DNA of 5,248 bases from positions 1-5,248 of the forward strand of contig CALMDN010000557.1 of NCBI GenBank assembly GCA_937864935.1, given 5' to 3'. A program made the position numbers and the translations under genes. Shown one piece after another: positions 1 to 5,248 of the stretch (positions are counted from its first letter, which is position 1; each line of letters starts with the position of its first letter). Under the pieces are notes generated by a model. That model made no database searches and was not told where the DNA came from. It worked only from the letters and a program-made list of their open reading frames with translations. This DNA is from an uncultured Bacteroidales bacterium (GTDB taxonomy: Bacteria; Bacteroidota; Bacteroidia; Bacteroidales; Lentimicrobiaceae).

Positions 1-19
1 CAATCGATTGATTATCAAA

Positions 20-44
20 TGTCAGTCTGAGTGGAGTCGAAGCC
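20..44. repeat. Degenerate intergenic repeat of the GAGnGGAGTCGAAG type
   Basis: The stretch contains CTGAGTGGAGTCGAAG. This closely resembles a short interspersed word (CTGAGCGGAGTCGAAG, often preceded by TGTCA) that I recall as frequent between genes in Bacteroidota genomes. Only one copy is visible here, so repeat status rests on recall rather than on internal evidence. Confidence 0.45.
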
Positions 45-136
45 TGTATTAACTTATGAGACAACCTCCCTGTACGTCTTGCTGTTGGACAGGCTGGCAT
101 CTGAAAGGTAGGAATTTTTATTTCATTGCTTAAGGT

Positions 137-156
137 GCCCGCCCTGAAGGACGGGC
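137..156. repeat. GC-rich hairpin
   Basis: GCCCGCCC, a four-base loop TGAA, then GGACGGGC. Read as minus-strand RNA, this gives an 8-bp stem with one U-G wobble and a UUCA loop; read as plus-strand RNA, the same position is a C-A mismatch. No T-run follows on either side, so it is not a typical intrinsic terminator. Similar CCCTGAAGG-type hairpins occur at ends of IS200/IS605 elements, but no transposase remains are visible nearby, so an insertion-sequence origin is only a guess. Confidence 0.45.
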
Positions 157-277
157 TTATGCACGGGGATTCTTGAAATTCAGGCAGTTTCTTAACAGCG
201 CAATCCGGGAAATCGGGCAGCCGGGATTCCGGAACCGGTATCCGCGCTATGCCGGAGTTGGCCTCTTTTTATGTAAT

Positions 278-329
278 ATGCACAACGCGATGTGCAAAAT
301 ATTGCAAAATTGTTGAATGAGTTGTGCAT
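278..329. repeat. Inverted repeat ATGCACAAC / GTTGTGCAT with nested repeats
   Basis: A perfect 9-bp inverted repeat has arms at 278-286 and 321-329, separated by 34 bases. Inside it, TGCACA at 279-284 and TGTGCA at 291-296 form a shorter dyad. TGCAAAAT occurs twice, at 293-300 and 303-310, exactly 10 bases apart. The arrangement could be a protein-binding site or just AT-rich intergenic structure. No adjacent gene start makes an operator role compelling. Confidence 0.4.
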
Positions 330-380
330 TCACCTGAGGTTGCAAGCCAATTCCGGTGGAGAGCGGGCTTGGCTGCAGAT

Positions 381-419
381 AAAAAGAGCAGGGACACGAC
401 CTTCGTGTCCCTGCTCTTT
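381..419 (-). terminator. Intrinsic terminator of rny
   Basis: Read on the minus strand, AAAGAGCAGGGACACGA pairs perfectly over 17 bp with its complement around a three-base loop (AGG), followed by a short U-rich tail. It begins 15 nt after the rny stop codon, the expected place for the end of the rny transcript. The opposite strand lacks a good T-run, so it is mainly a minus-strand terminator. Confidence 0.9.
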
Positions 420-434
420 CAGTATGTGTTTCAG

Positions 435-1976
435 CTATTTTGCGAAGCTGATGGCCCTGGTTTCGCGGATCACAGTGATCTTGATCTGACCGGGATAGGT
501 CATTTCATCCTGAATCTTCTTCGACAGGTCGTAGGAGATCTTGTTGGCATCGTCGTCAGATACCTTGTCGGCACCTACAATCACCCTCAGTTCGCGGCCG
601 GCCTGAATGGCGTAGGTTTTCACCACGCCGGGATAGGAGAGGGCGAGCTCTTCGAGATGGTTGAGGCGCTGTATGTAGGCTTCCACTACTTCGCGGCGGG
701 CACCTGGACGGGCTCCCGAGATGGCGTCGCAAACCTGAACAATGGGTGCGATCAGGCTTTCCATTTCGATTTCATCGTGGTGGGCTCCAATGGCATTGCA
801 GATATCGGCCGGCTCTTTGTAGCGTTCGGCGATCTTCATGCCCAGGATGGCGTGTGGCAGTTCCGGTTCGTTGTCGGGCACCTTGCCGATGTCGTGGAGC
901 AGTCCGGCACGTTTGGCCTTTTTGGGACTCAGTCCGAGTTCGGCAGCCATGGTTGCGCAGAGGTTGGCTACTTCCTTGGAGTGCTGCAGCAGGTTCTGTC
1001 CGTAAGATGAACGGTACTTCATTTTACCGATCATGCGGATCAGCTCAGGATGCAGTCCATGGATACCGAGGTCGATGGTGGTGCGTTTTCCGGTTTCTAT
1101 GATTTCCTGTTCGATCTGTTTTTTCACCTTGGCGACCACCTCTTCGATGCGGGCAGGGTGAATGCGGCCATCGGTGACCAGTTTATGCAGCGAGAGGCGG
1201 GCAATTTCACGGCGAACCGGATCAAATCCCGAAAGGATAATGGCTTCGGGCGAATCGTCAATGATGATTTCTACACCGGTGAGAGCCTCGAGGGTGCGGA
1301 TGTTGCGGCCTTCGCGTCCGATGATGCGGCCTTTGATCTCTTCGCTTTCGATGTTGAATACCGAAACACTGTTTTCGATGGCATGTTCGGCAGCGGTACG
1401 CTGAATGGTCTCGATGACGATTTTCTTGGCTTCGTTGTTGGCTGTAAGCTTGGCTTCCTCCACGATGTCCTTGATGTGGATCATGGCTTCGGTTTTGGCT
1501 TCGTCTTTCAGGGTTTCAATCAGCAGGTTTTTGGCCTCTTCGCCCGACATTCCCGAAATGGTTTCGAGTTGCTCTACCTGTTGTTTGATGGCTTTGTCAA
1601 GTTCAGCCTGACGTTTGTTGAGCAGTTCAAGCTGGGCTGTGAGGTTGTCTTTGATGATCGCGGTTTCTTTCTGTTTCCGCTGAAGTTCTTCAAATTTCTG
1701 TGATACGGTAGCTTCTTTCTGTTTTACGCGGTTTTCGTTTTTAAGCAGTTCTTTGTTTTTTTCCTGTAACTGATTTTCGTGATCGGCTTTTAACTGGATG
1801 AATTTCTCTTTGGCCTGCAGGATTTTATCCCTTTTAATCATTTCGCCTTTTTCTTCGGCGTCTTTCAGGATGTGTTCACTCTTTTTTTCGACGGCTTTTC
1901 TCAGTAGCGTGCTGGTTACCAGCCCTCCGACTACCAGCCCGGCCAGGGCTGCAATTATGATCAGAATTGTCTCCAT
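435..1976 (-). CDS. rny: Ribonuclease Y (membrane-anchored KH/HD endoribonuclease)
   Basis: RNase Y is an endoribonuclease that starts mRNA decay and processing at the inner face of the cytoplasmic membrane. The 513-residue length matches the family. Residues 4-25 form a single hydrophobic membrane anchor ([16 protein letters not shown]). Residues 28-190 are a long charged coiled coil rich in K, E and Q. A KH RNA-binding domain follows, with the signature [10 protein letters not shown] at 216-225. The C-terminal half is the metal-dependent HD phosphohydrolase domain, with H332, the H361-D362 pair (LLHDIGK) and D417 in the expected order, plus GAHHDE at 397-402. The ATG at 1976 is the natural start because the membrane anchor begins immediately after it. 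The gene lies 48 nt after the U-run of the 6S-like RNA and ends at a strong terminator. I see no strong TAnnTTTG promoter in that 48-nt gap, so transcription may come partly from read-through. The protein appears intact. Confidence 0.97.
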   Translation of the reverse strand: METILIIIAALAGLVVGGLVTSTLLRKAVEKKSEHILKDAEEKGEMIKRDKILQAKEKFIQLKADHENQLQEKNKELLKNENRVKQKEATVSQKFEELQRKQKETAIIKDNLTAQLELLNKRQAELDKAIKQQVEQLETISGMSGEEAKNLLIETLKDEAKTEAMIHIKDIVEEAKLTANNEAKKIVIETIQRTAAEHAIENSVSVFNIESEEIKGRIIGREGRNIRTLEALTGVEIIIDDSPEAIILSGFDPVRREIARLSLHKLVTDGRIHPARIEEVVAKVKKQIEQEIIETGKRTTIDLGIHGLHPELIRMIGKMKYRSSYGQNLLQHSKEVANLCATMAAELGLSPKKAKRAGLLHDIGKVPDNEPELPHAILGMKIAERYKEPADICNAIGAHHDEIEMESLIAPIVQVCDAISGARPGARREVVEAYIQRLNHLEELALSYPGVVKTYAIQAGRELRVIVGADKVSDDDANKISYDLSKKIQDEMTYPGQIKITVIRETRAISFAK

Positions 1977-2024
1977 TGTGAATTGATTGGTTTGAGATAT
2001 AGTGAATGGAGGAAAAGAAAGGAC

Positions 2025-2220
2025 AAAAAAAACCGCATTGACCGGGTGTTTTGGTAAACCCCAAAACTACATGAATGGGACTGCCAGTGACTTCGAACGT
2101 CCAACGCCCTCCGTGGAGAGACCTGGCCGGAGCCAGGGTAAGGCCTGTTCTAGGTCCATCTTTGAGCTTTGTCCCAAAGTTGAAAATGTTGAGTTTACAA
2201 ACTTAATGATCAATGCGGAA
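2025..2220 (-). ncRNA. ssrS: 6S RNA (RNA polymerase-regulating RNA), Bacteroidota type
   Basis: 6S RNA imitates an open promoter and sequesters RNA polymerase holoenzyme when growth slows. Read on the minus strand, CCGCATTGA (2218-2210) pairs perfectly with TCAATGCGG (2041-2033), and eight T follow at 2032-2025, giving a transcript of about 190 nt. Inside are two facing, weakly paired strands of about 33 nt, the expected central bubble. The 3' strand carries a small hairpin, GTTTTGG / CCAAAAC (2067-2048). The long arm begins with TGGGAC (2176-2171) paired to GTCCCA (2081-2076). It continues with GAC-CTA-GAAC (2156-2147) against GTTC-GAA-GTC (2098-2089) and contains a CCTGGC / GCCAGG hairpin (2137-2122). 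The position after zapA is also where ssrS lies in Proteobacteria. The exact 5' end is uncertain by about 6 nt. No covariance search was possible, so the identity rests on fold, size and synteny. Confidence 0.82.
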
Positions 2221-2227
2221 TATTGTA
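2220..2227 (-). promoter_or_regulatory. Possible -7 box of the 6S RNA promoter
   Basis: TACAATAT on the minus strand lies a few bases before the start of the closing stem and partly fits TAnnTTTG. If it is used, transcription would begin around 2214-2216, just inside the stem, leaving at least 7 bp intact. No clear TTTG partner is present at the right spacing (only CTG about 22 nt upstream), so processing from a zapA read-through transcript is an alternative. Confidence 0.3.
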
Positions 2228-2241
2228 AAATGTTTTCAAAG

Positions 2242-2304
2242 AACTCGGACAGAACTCCTGCCTCTAAACAGAGGCTTCCAACAAACTGTTTATCTCTCCG
2301 AGTT
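2242..2304 (-). other. Nested RNA stem around the zapA stop codon
   Basis: On the minus strand AACTCGGA (2304-2297) is the perfect complement of TCCGAGTT (2249-2242). Between them GCCTCT / AGAGGC (2275-2260) forms a perfect 6-bp hairpin with a four-base loop. The zapA stop codon TAG (2266-2264) lies at the junction of that loop and stem. No T-run follows, so it is not a canonical terminator. It could protect the mRNA 3' end or provide a processing site separating zapA mRNA from the 6S RNA. Confidence 0.5.
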
Positions 2305-2548
2305 TTAAAAGTAATCCTTTTTCGGAGAAGTTTACCTGTTTTTCAAGGTTAATGGCATTTATTGAAAACTGCAGCGCAACCATGGCCAGCAAATCCAGTT
2401 TGTCTTTGTATTGGAAATGAGTCGCATAGGTTTTCATTTGTTCATCAATGGACCTGACAGCCGCCCTTACACTCTCTTCCTCACTGCGCTCAATGGTCAG
2501 TTTGTAAGTCCGGTCAGCTACCACTACATTGATTGATAATTCGTCCAT
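2264..2548 (-). CDS. zapA: Cell division protein ZapA
   Basis: ZapA binds FtsZ filaments and promotes their bundling, stabilising the Z ring at midcell. The 94-residue product has the family layout. An N-terminal beta-rich head (residues 1-20, NVVVADRTYKLTIERSEEE) resembles the usual start, in which a conserved short strand pair leads into a helix. A long helix follows with the typical segment LDLLAMVALQFSINAINLE (about 52-70), equivalent to the conserved region in which ZapA proteins often carry ..AALNIAxEL... The size is normal. The gene follows the coiled-coil gene by only 18 nt, so the two are almost certainly one operon. The 6S RNA lies downstream. The ATG at 2548 is the only reasonable start and matches the known N-terminus. 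A nested hairpin covers the stop codon. Confidence 0.92.
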   Translation of the reverse strand: MDELSINVVVADRTYKLTIERSEEESVRAAVRSIDEQMKTYATHFQYKDKLDLLAMVALQFSINAINLEKQVNFSEKGLLLKLGEINSLLEASV

Positions 2549-2566
2549 CAGGTATTTTACAGATCG

Positions 2567-2854
2567 TTATTTATTCAGGAGCCCGATACAATGGTCAATT
2601 TCCCGCACAAGTTCATTAATCTTCAGTTTGACTTCTGTCTTTTTCTCTTCCTTGTTAAGCGTTTTCGCCAGTTTAAGTGTTATTTGCTGTTGCTGAAGCT
2701 CATTGATCCTTAGTTTCAGTTGTTCAACCTCAGATCTCAGCCCTTCAGCCTCGGTTTTCAATTGTTTGTTTTCTGCCCTTAATGTTTCATTCAGGCCGAC
2801 CAGTTTACGGATCTTATATTCTATACCTGTAATCAGGGTTTCGGCACTGCTCAT
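2567..2854 (-). CDS. Small leucine-heptad coiled-coil protein upstream of zapA (possible ZapB-like partner)
   Basis: This 95-residue protein has no enzymatic motif, signal peptide or membrane segment. Leucines occur at residues 18, 25, 32, 39, 46, 53 and 60, seven in exact 7-residue register, so about residues 15-60 should form a long parallel coiled coil. The C-terminal part is different and family-like (INELVREIDHCIGLL, about 79-93). The reading frame is open upstream to 3040, but I place the start at the ATG at 2854. The upstream extension is not protein-like, a promoter match lies within it at 2873-2903, and the protein from MSSAETL onwards resembles small proteins found ahead of zapA in Bacteroidota. 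The tight spacing to zapA suggests a role in division. E. coli ZapB, a similarly small coiled-coil ZapA partner, is an appealing analogy, but I see no sequence proof of homology. Confidence 0.85.
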   Translation of the reverse strand: MSSAETLITGIEYKIRKLVGLNETLRAENKQLKTEAEGLRSEVEQLKLRINELQQQQITLKLAKTLNKEEKKTEVKLKINELVREIDHCIGLLNK

Positions 2855-2872
2855 AAACACCAAATAGGCCGG

Positions 2873-2903
2873 CAAATATAATTTAAAGTTCTTAACCTTC
2901 AAA
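2873..2903 (-). promoter_or_regulatory. Proximal promoter of the coiled-coil gene/zapA operon
   Basis: On the minus strand TTTG (2903-2900), 19 nt, then TATATTTG (2880-2873). This is an exact match to the Bacteroidota primary-sigma consensus TTTG-N19-TAnnTTTG. Transcription would begin near 2867, leaving a leader of roughly 12-14 nt before the ATG at 2854. It also argues against a longer start for the coiled-coil protein. Confidence 0.75.
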
Positions 2904-2936
2904 CTGCACTTTCGCGCCGGATTTGCCTTTTTTTTC

Positions 2937-2970
2937 CAAATATAATCATTCCCATTGAATCTCTGACAAA
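2937..2970 (-). promoter_or_regulatory. Possible distal promoter of the same operon
   Basis: On the minus strand a second TATATTTG (2944-2937) is preceded by TTTG (2970-2967) at 22 nt. The -7 box is identical to that of the proximal site, but the spacing is longer than the usual 19 or so. It would give a leader of about 75-80 nt and could act as a secondary or conditional promoter. Confidence 0.45.
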
Positions 2971-3389
2971 ATTTGCTATTTTTATGCAAAAAAAGATAAA
3001 AAGGCAGGATATAAACGGCTTTACCGGACAGTGCGCTCACTCAGGCTGTTGTATGCTATACAGATTCAGGTCTATCAGACTTCAGAGCAAATTCACAATT
3101 CAGGACACTCGTTAACTTTCATTGAGTTTGGTATAGGTTAATCTAAATAATTAGCATTCAACTATATACGATCCGTTAAGCAATTTTTAACAGCTGAGCT
3201 GACCGTTCATCATCCGGAAAGGGTCTGCAACTGCATACCAGAAAGACTGTAAGTTAGGTATTCTGACTGATCCGGTAGGCGTAATGTTTTGGTTTCAGGA
3301 ATGTTCATTATCAGAACCTTAAGGCAGCATTATAAATATACAGAGTAAAGGGGACTTATAATATCCTCTTATTTAGTGATTTACGTAGA
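2971..3389. other. Divergent intergenic region, nothing further recognised
   Basis: This AT-rich gap separates the minus-strand zapA cluster from the plus-strand DUF2851 gene. I see no tRNA, no strong terminator hairpin and no convincing reading frame. The open frame reaching 3040 on the minus strand is an upstream extension of the coiled-coil gene and does not look coding. The gap is long for two divergent promoters, so an unrecognised regulatory site or small RNA cannot be excluded. Confidence 0.5.
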
Positions 3390-3397
3390 TACATTTG
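3390..3397 (+). promoter_or_regulatory. -7 promoter box of the DUF2851 gene
   Basis: TACATTTG matches TAnnTTTG exactly and lies four bases before the ATG at 3402. No TTTG is found 17-23 nt upstream, so the -33 element is weak. With the usual distance from box to start site, transcription would begin at or next to the ATG, giving a leaderless or nearly leaderless mRNA. Confidence 0.45.
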
Positions 3398-3401
3398 TCC
3401 T

Positions 3402-4676
3402 ATGAAAGAAGATTTTCTGCATTACATCTGGAAATACAGACTGTTTACCGCCCCCTTGTTCACGGTAACGGGCGAAGCCGTGGAGGTACTCTCCCCGGGC
3501 ATTCACAACCACAACGCCGGGCCTGACTTCAGCGATGCCCGTCTGCGCATCGGCTCCACCCTTTGGGCTGGCAATGTTGAGATTCATGTAAATACCTCCG
3601 ACTGGACAAAGCACGGCCATCATACCGATCCGGTGTACGACAGTGTGGTGCTGCATGTGGTGTATCAGCACGATCAGCCGGTTCACCTGAACAACCTCCC
3701 GGTAGCAGAAATAAAAAACTGCATCGACATGCGGGTGTACGACAAATACCGCTCTCTTATGGCAGTGCGGAACCGGGTTCCGTGCCACAACCAGGTAAGG
3801 GAAGTCACAGGCAGCGAAACGGAGTTGTGGCTCGAACGCATGCTCATCGAGCGGATTGAATCCCGGTCGGGGCAGATTGCCGTTTTTTTGCAGGTAAACA
3901 GCAATGACTGGGAAGAAGCTTTCTACATGATGCTTGCCCGCAGTTTCGGGTTCAGCCTGAATGCCCTTCCGTTTGAAATGCTCGCCCGTTCGCTTCCCTA
4001 CCGCATTCTTGCAAAACATGCCGGCAATCCCATGCAGTGCGAAGCCCTGATCTTCGGTCAGGCGGGATTGCTCAGCCACGGGCTTGAGGATGCATGGCCC
4101 CAGCAATTGTTCAGCGAGTATAGTTTCCTCAGAAAGAAGTACGAACTGGTGCCCATTGCCGCTCATTTGTGGAAGTTTCTCAGGTTGCGGCCGGCAAACT
4201 TTCCCCACATCAGGCTGGCCCAGTTTTCAGCTTTCCTGAGCAGGAGAGGCAAACCCTTGCCGGAGGTGCTCAGCTGCAGCACCGCTGAGGAGTTGACTGC
4301 CCTTTTTGATGTAACGGCTTCCCCATACTGGGATACCCGTTTTCAGTTTGACAAACCCAACAGACAACAGGGCAAGCATCTGGGCAAAACTTCCGCAACC
4401 CTGATCATCATCAATGCCGTACTTCCGTTTATGTTTGTCTATGGAAGGGAAACAGGCCAGGATCACCTCTGCAACAAGGCCCTCAACCTGTTTTCACAGT
4501 TCCCGGCCGAGTCGAACAGGATCACAAGGCAATGGGAAACGGCCGGTCTCAGTGTAACCACCGCTTTTCACTCCCAGGCACTGATCACTTTAAAAACGGA
4601 TTATTGCGACAATTTCCGCTGTCTGGAATGCCGGATCGGGAATCTTTTGCTCCGAAGCAATGAGGAAAAGCAATGA
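3402..4676 (+). CDS. DUF2851 family protein, function unknown
   Basis: The 424-residue protein starts with MKEDFLHYIWKYRLF, which I recognise as the typical N-terminus of DUF2851 proteins of Bacteroidota, and the length is normal. No signal peptide or membrane segment is evident, so it is probably cytoplasmic. The most family-like block is residues 33-90: GIHNHNAGPDF (33-43), then LWAGNVEIHVNTSDW (54-68), a His-rich stretch HGHHTD (71-76) and LHVVYQHD (84-91). The spacing of P41-D42 and E60-I61-H62 recalls a PD-(D/E)xK nuclease core with His in place of the final Lys; this is my inference. The C-terminus carries C402, C407 and C410 (C-x4-C-x2-C) near the end, with C128 further upstream, a possible metal or iron-sulfur site. 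The gene stands alone on its strand, and no terminator hairpin with a T-run follows it. No biochemical role can be assigned from the sequence. Confidence 0.9.
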   Translation: MKEDFLHYIWKYRLFTAPLFTVTGEAVEVLSPGIHNHNAGPDFSDARLRIGSTLWAGNVEIHVNTSDWTKHGHHTDPVYDSVVLHVVYQHDQPVHLNNLPVAEIKNCIDMRVYDKYRSLMAVRNRVPCHNQVREVTGSETELWLERMLIERIESRSGQIAVFLQVNSNDWEEAFYMMLARSFGFSLNALPFEMLARSLPYRILAKHAGNPMQCEALIFGQAGLLSHGLEDAWPQQLFSEYSFLRKKYELVPIAAHLWKFLRLRPANFPHIRLAQFSAFLSRRGKPLPEVLSCSTAEELTALFDVTASPYWDTRFQFDKPNRQQGKHLGKTSATLIIINAVLPFMFVYGRETGQDHLCNKALNLFSQFPAESNRITRQWETAGLSVTTAFHSQALITLKTDYCDNFRCLECRIGNLLLRSNEEKQ

Positions 4677-4747
4677 TTGAGGATTCATGACTTTATTAAT
4701 ATTTTTACTGCACAATAAGGATTCGAGAATTCAAGGATTAGCATCCA

Positions 4748-4760
4748 CCGCCGTTGGCGG
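4748..4760. repeat. Short GC hairpin CCGCC-GTT-GGCGG
   Basis: A perfect 5-bp stem with a three-base loop lies between the two AGAATTCAAGGATT copies, about 70 nt after the DUF2851 stop codon. No T-run follows directly, so a terminator role is weak. It is more likely part of the repeat unit. Confidence 0.35.
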
Positions 4761-4815
4761 GGTAAACTGCTGAGCTCTTTTCGGTCGGTTCAAGAATTCA
4801 AGGATTTATAATATA

Positions 4816-4854
4816 CTTTGTGGTTCATGGTGTCTTAGAGTCTTCGTGGCGAAA
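4816..4854. repeat. Degenerate CTTnGTG-type short tandem repeat
   Basis: The stretch reads as successive units CTTTGTGGTT, CATGGTGT, CTTAGAGT and CTTCGTGG, then CGAAA, with a period of about 8-10 bases. I recall similar CTTnGTGnC tandem words followed by an A-run between genes of many Bacteroidota and other environmental bacteria. Their function is unknown. Confidence 0.5.
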
Positions 4855-4973
4855 AGATTCAACCCTTCTTCCGTGGGGCAAGGATTCATAACATTGCAGG
4901 TTGATGTAAGTTTCTGCTTATGCAAACAAGCAAACAGGTTCACCGAGGTTAGTCAGATTACTCATTTAGGATT

Positions 4974-5248
4974 TTAACTCGATAATCGTGATATTTGATG
5001 GGCTGTAAGTAAAGTTTTTTTTCTATTATTGCATATGTCAAAGCCGCTCTTCCGGGATACACCCGGGAAACTTACACTGCTGAATCCTCTGCCAGAGTTG
5101 CTTTGATCAACAGGAATTGCATTTTCTAAACTGAATTGATCATATAATCCGGGGTTTATGGCTTCAAATACAGAATCCTGGGGATCGAGGGTAGGATTGG
5201 TGCTGGCGATGGCAGCCTCCCCCACCACATGCAAGTCACTACCCAGGA
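4974..5248 (-). CDS. Possible 3' part of an unrecognised gene entering from the right edge
   Basis: A minus-strand frame is open from the right window edge to a TAA at 4976-4974, about 90 codons. The first ATG or GTG candidates in the window are not convincing starts, so if real it is the end of a larger gene. The visible part includes LHVVGEAAIASTNPTLDPQD and FEAINPGLYDQFSLENAIPVD, which look protein-like, with Pro, Asp and Asn turns as in secreted or surface proteins. The last 25 or so residues (from about GFDICNNRKK) look less like coding sequence, so the frame may be broken or frameshifted. I recognise no family and see no C-terminal sorting signal. It may also be chance. Confidence 0.3.
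   Translation of the reverse strand, partial: LGSDLHVVGEAAIASTNPTLDPQDSVFEAINPGLYDQFSLENAIPVDQSNSGRGFSSVSFPGVSRKSGFDICNNRKKTLLTAHQISRLSS

Larger units (their letters stand above)
1..380. other. Intergenic region downstream of rny, no gene seen
   Basis: No reading frame here has convincing protein character, and I see no tRNA or rRNA. The stretch lies beyond the rny terminator and contains several short elements listed separately: a repeat fragment near 20-44, a GC-rich hairpin at 137-156 and an inverted repeat at 278-329. Positions 205-255 are rich in CCGG-like words, including a TTCCGGAA palindrome, without an obvious function. The first ten bases (CAATCGATTG) form a perfect palindrome. The density of short repeats suggests ordinary, decaying intergenic DNA. 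Confidence 0.6.
4717..4887. repeat. Scattered AAGGATT / AGAATTCAAGGATT repeats
   Basis: AGAATTCAAGGATT occurs exactly twice, at 4726-4739 and 4793-4806, starting 67 bases apart. The shorter word AAGGATT also appears at 4717 and 4880, and GAGGATTC at about 4679. This much repetition in about 200 bases is unlikely by chance and suggests a decayed interspersed repeat family in the DUF2851 downstream region. Confidence 0.6.

Noticed and set aside
324..1703. Several long plus-strand open frames (for example 324-1010 and 1050-1703)
   Set aside because: They lie antisense to rny, whose KH and HD motifs are intact; their proteins match no recognisable family.
2235..2244. GTTCTTTGAA on the minus strand, resembling an rRNA boxA antitermination site ahead of the 6S RNA
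   Set aside because: It lies upstream of the likely 6S start, so would be transcribed only on read-through from zapA; the match is short and may be chance.
2002..2352. 116-codon plus-strand open frame across the zapA-rny gap
   Set aside because: It overlaps the 6S-like RNA and the zapA end in antisense and shows no domain.
2855..3040. 62-residue N-terminal extension of the coiled-coil protein
   Set aside because: The composition is not protein-like, both promoter matches fall within it, and the natural start with a family-like sequence is the ATG at 2854.
3381..4208. 275-codon minus-strand open frame
   Set aside because: It is antisense to the DUF2851 gene, which has clear family motifs; the frame is a by-product of its codon use.
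5047..5068. CCGGG-ATACA-CCCGG stem
   Set aside because: It has no T-run on either side and lies inside the possible right-edge frame, so it is not supported as a terminator.
1..5248. CRISPR array, tRNA, rRNA, transposase or toxin-antitoxin pair
   Set aside because: I looked for regularly spaced repeats, tRNA-like folds and transposase motifs and found none.

Overview
The window looks like a chromosomal housekeeping segment of a Bacteroidota (Bacteroidia-like) organism. Three things point there. The gene pair zapA and rny is linked, with a small coiled-coil gene ahead of zapA. A DUF2851 gene is present, a family I know from Bacteroidota. The promoter-like sites fit the Bacteroidota sigma consensus (TTTG, about 19 to 22 nt, TAnnTTTG), and no Shine-Dalgarno sequence stands out at any start.

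Layout, left to right. Positions 1-380 hold no gene, only short repeats and hairpins, including a degenerate copy of a GAGnGGAGTCGAAG-type intergenic repeat. A strong intrinsic terminator (381-419, minus strand) closes a minus-strand cluster read from right to left: a 95-residue leucine-heptad coiled-coil protein (2854-2567), zapA (2548-2264), a non-coding RNA interpreted as 6S RNA (about 2220-2025), and rny encoding ribonuclease Y (1976-435). Two tandem promoter-like sites lie just ahead of the coiled-coil gene. A mostly empty gap of about 400 nt separates this cluster from a plus-strand DUF2851 gene (3402-4676), whose TAnnTTTG box is so close to the ATG that the mRNA may be leaderless. From 4677 to about 4973 there is repeat-rich intergenic DNA. 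The right edge may contain the 3' part of an unrecognised minus-strand reading frame.

Functionally, the minus cluster combines cell division (ZapA, an FtsZ-ring stabiliser, and a possible ZapB-like partner) with global RNA control (6S RNA, which sequesters RNA polymerase, and RNase Y, a membrane-anchored endoribonuclease). The clearest unlabelled element is the 6S-like RNA. It has a perfect 9-bp closing stem, a run of eight U, two large facing single-stranded regions and a branched long arm. I see no clear sign of a new defence or mobile system here. The DUF2851 protein has nuclease-like and cysteine motifs that merit a structural check.
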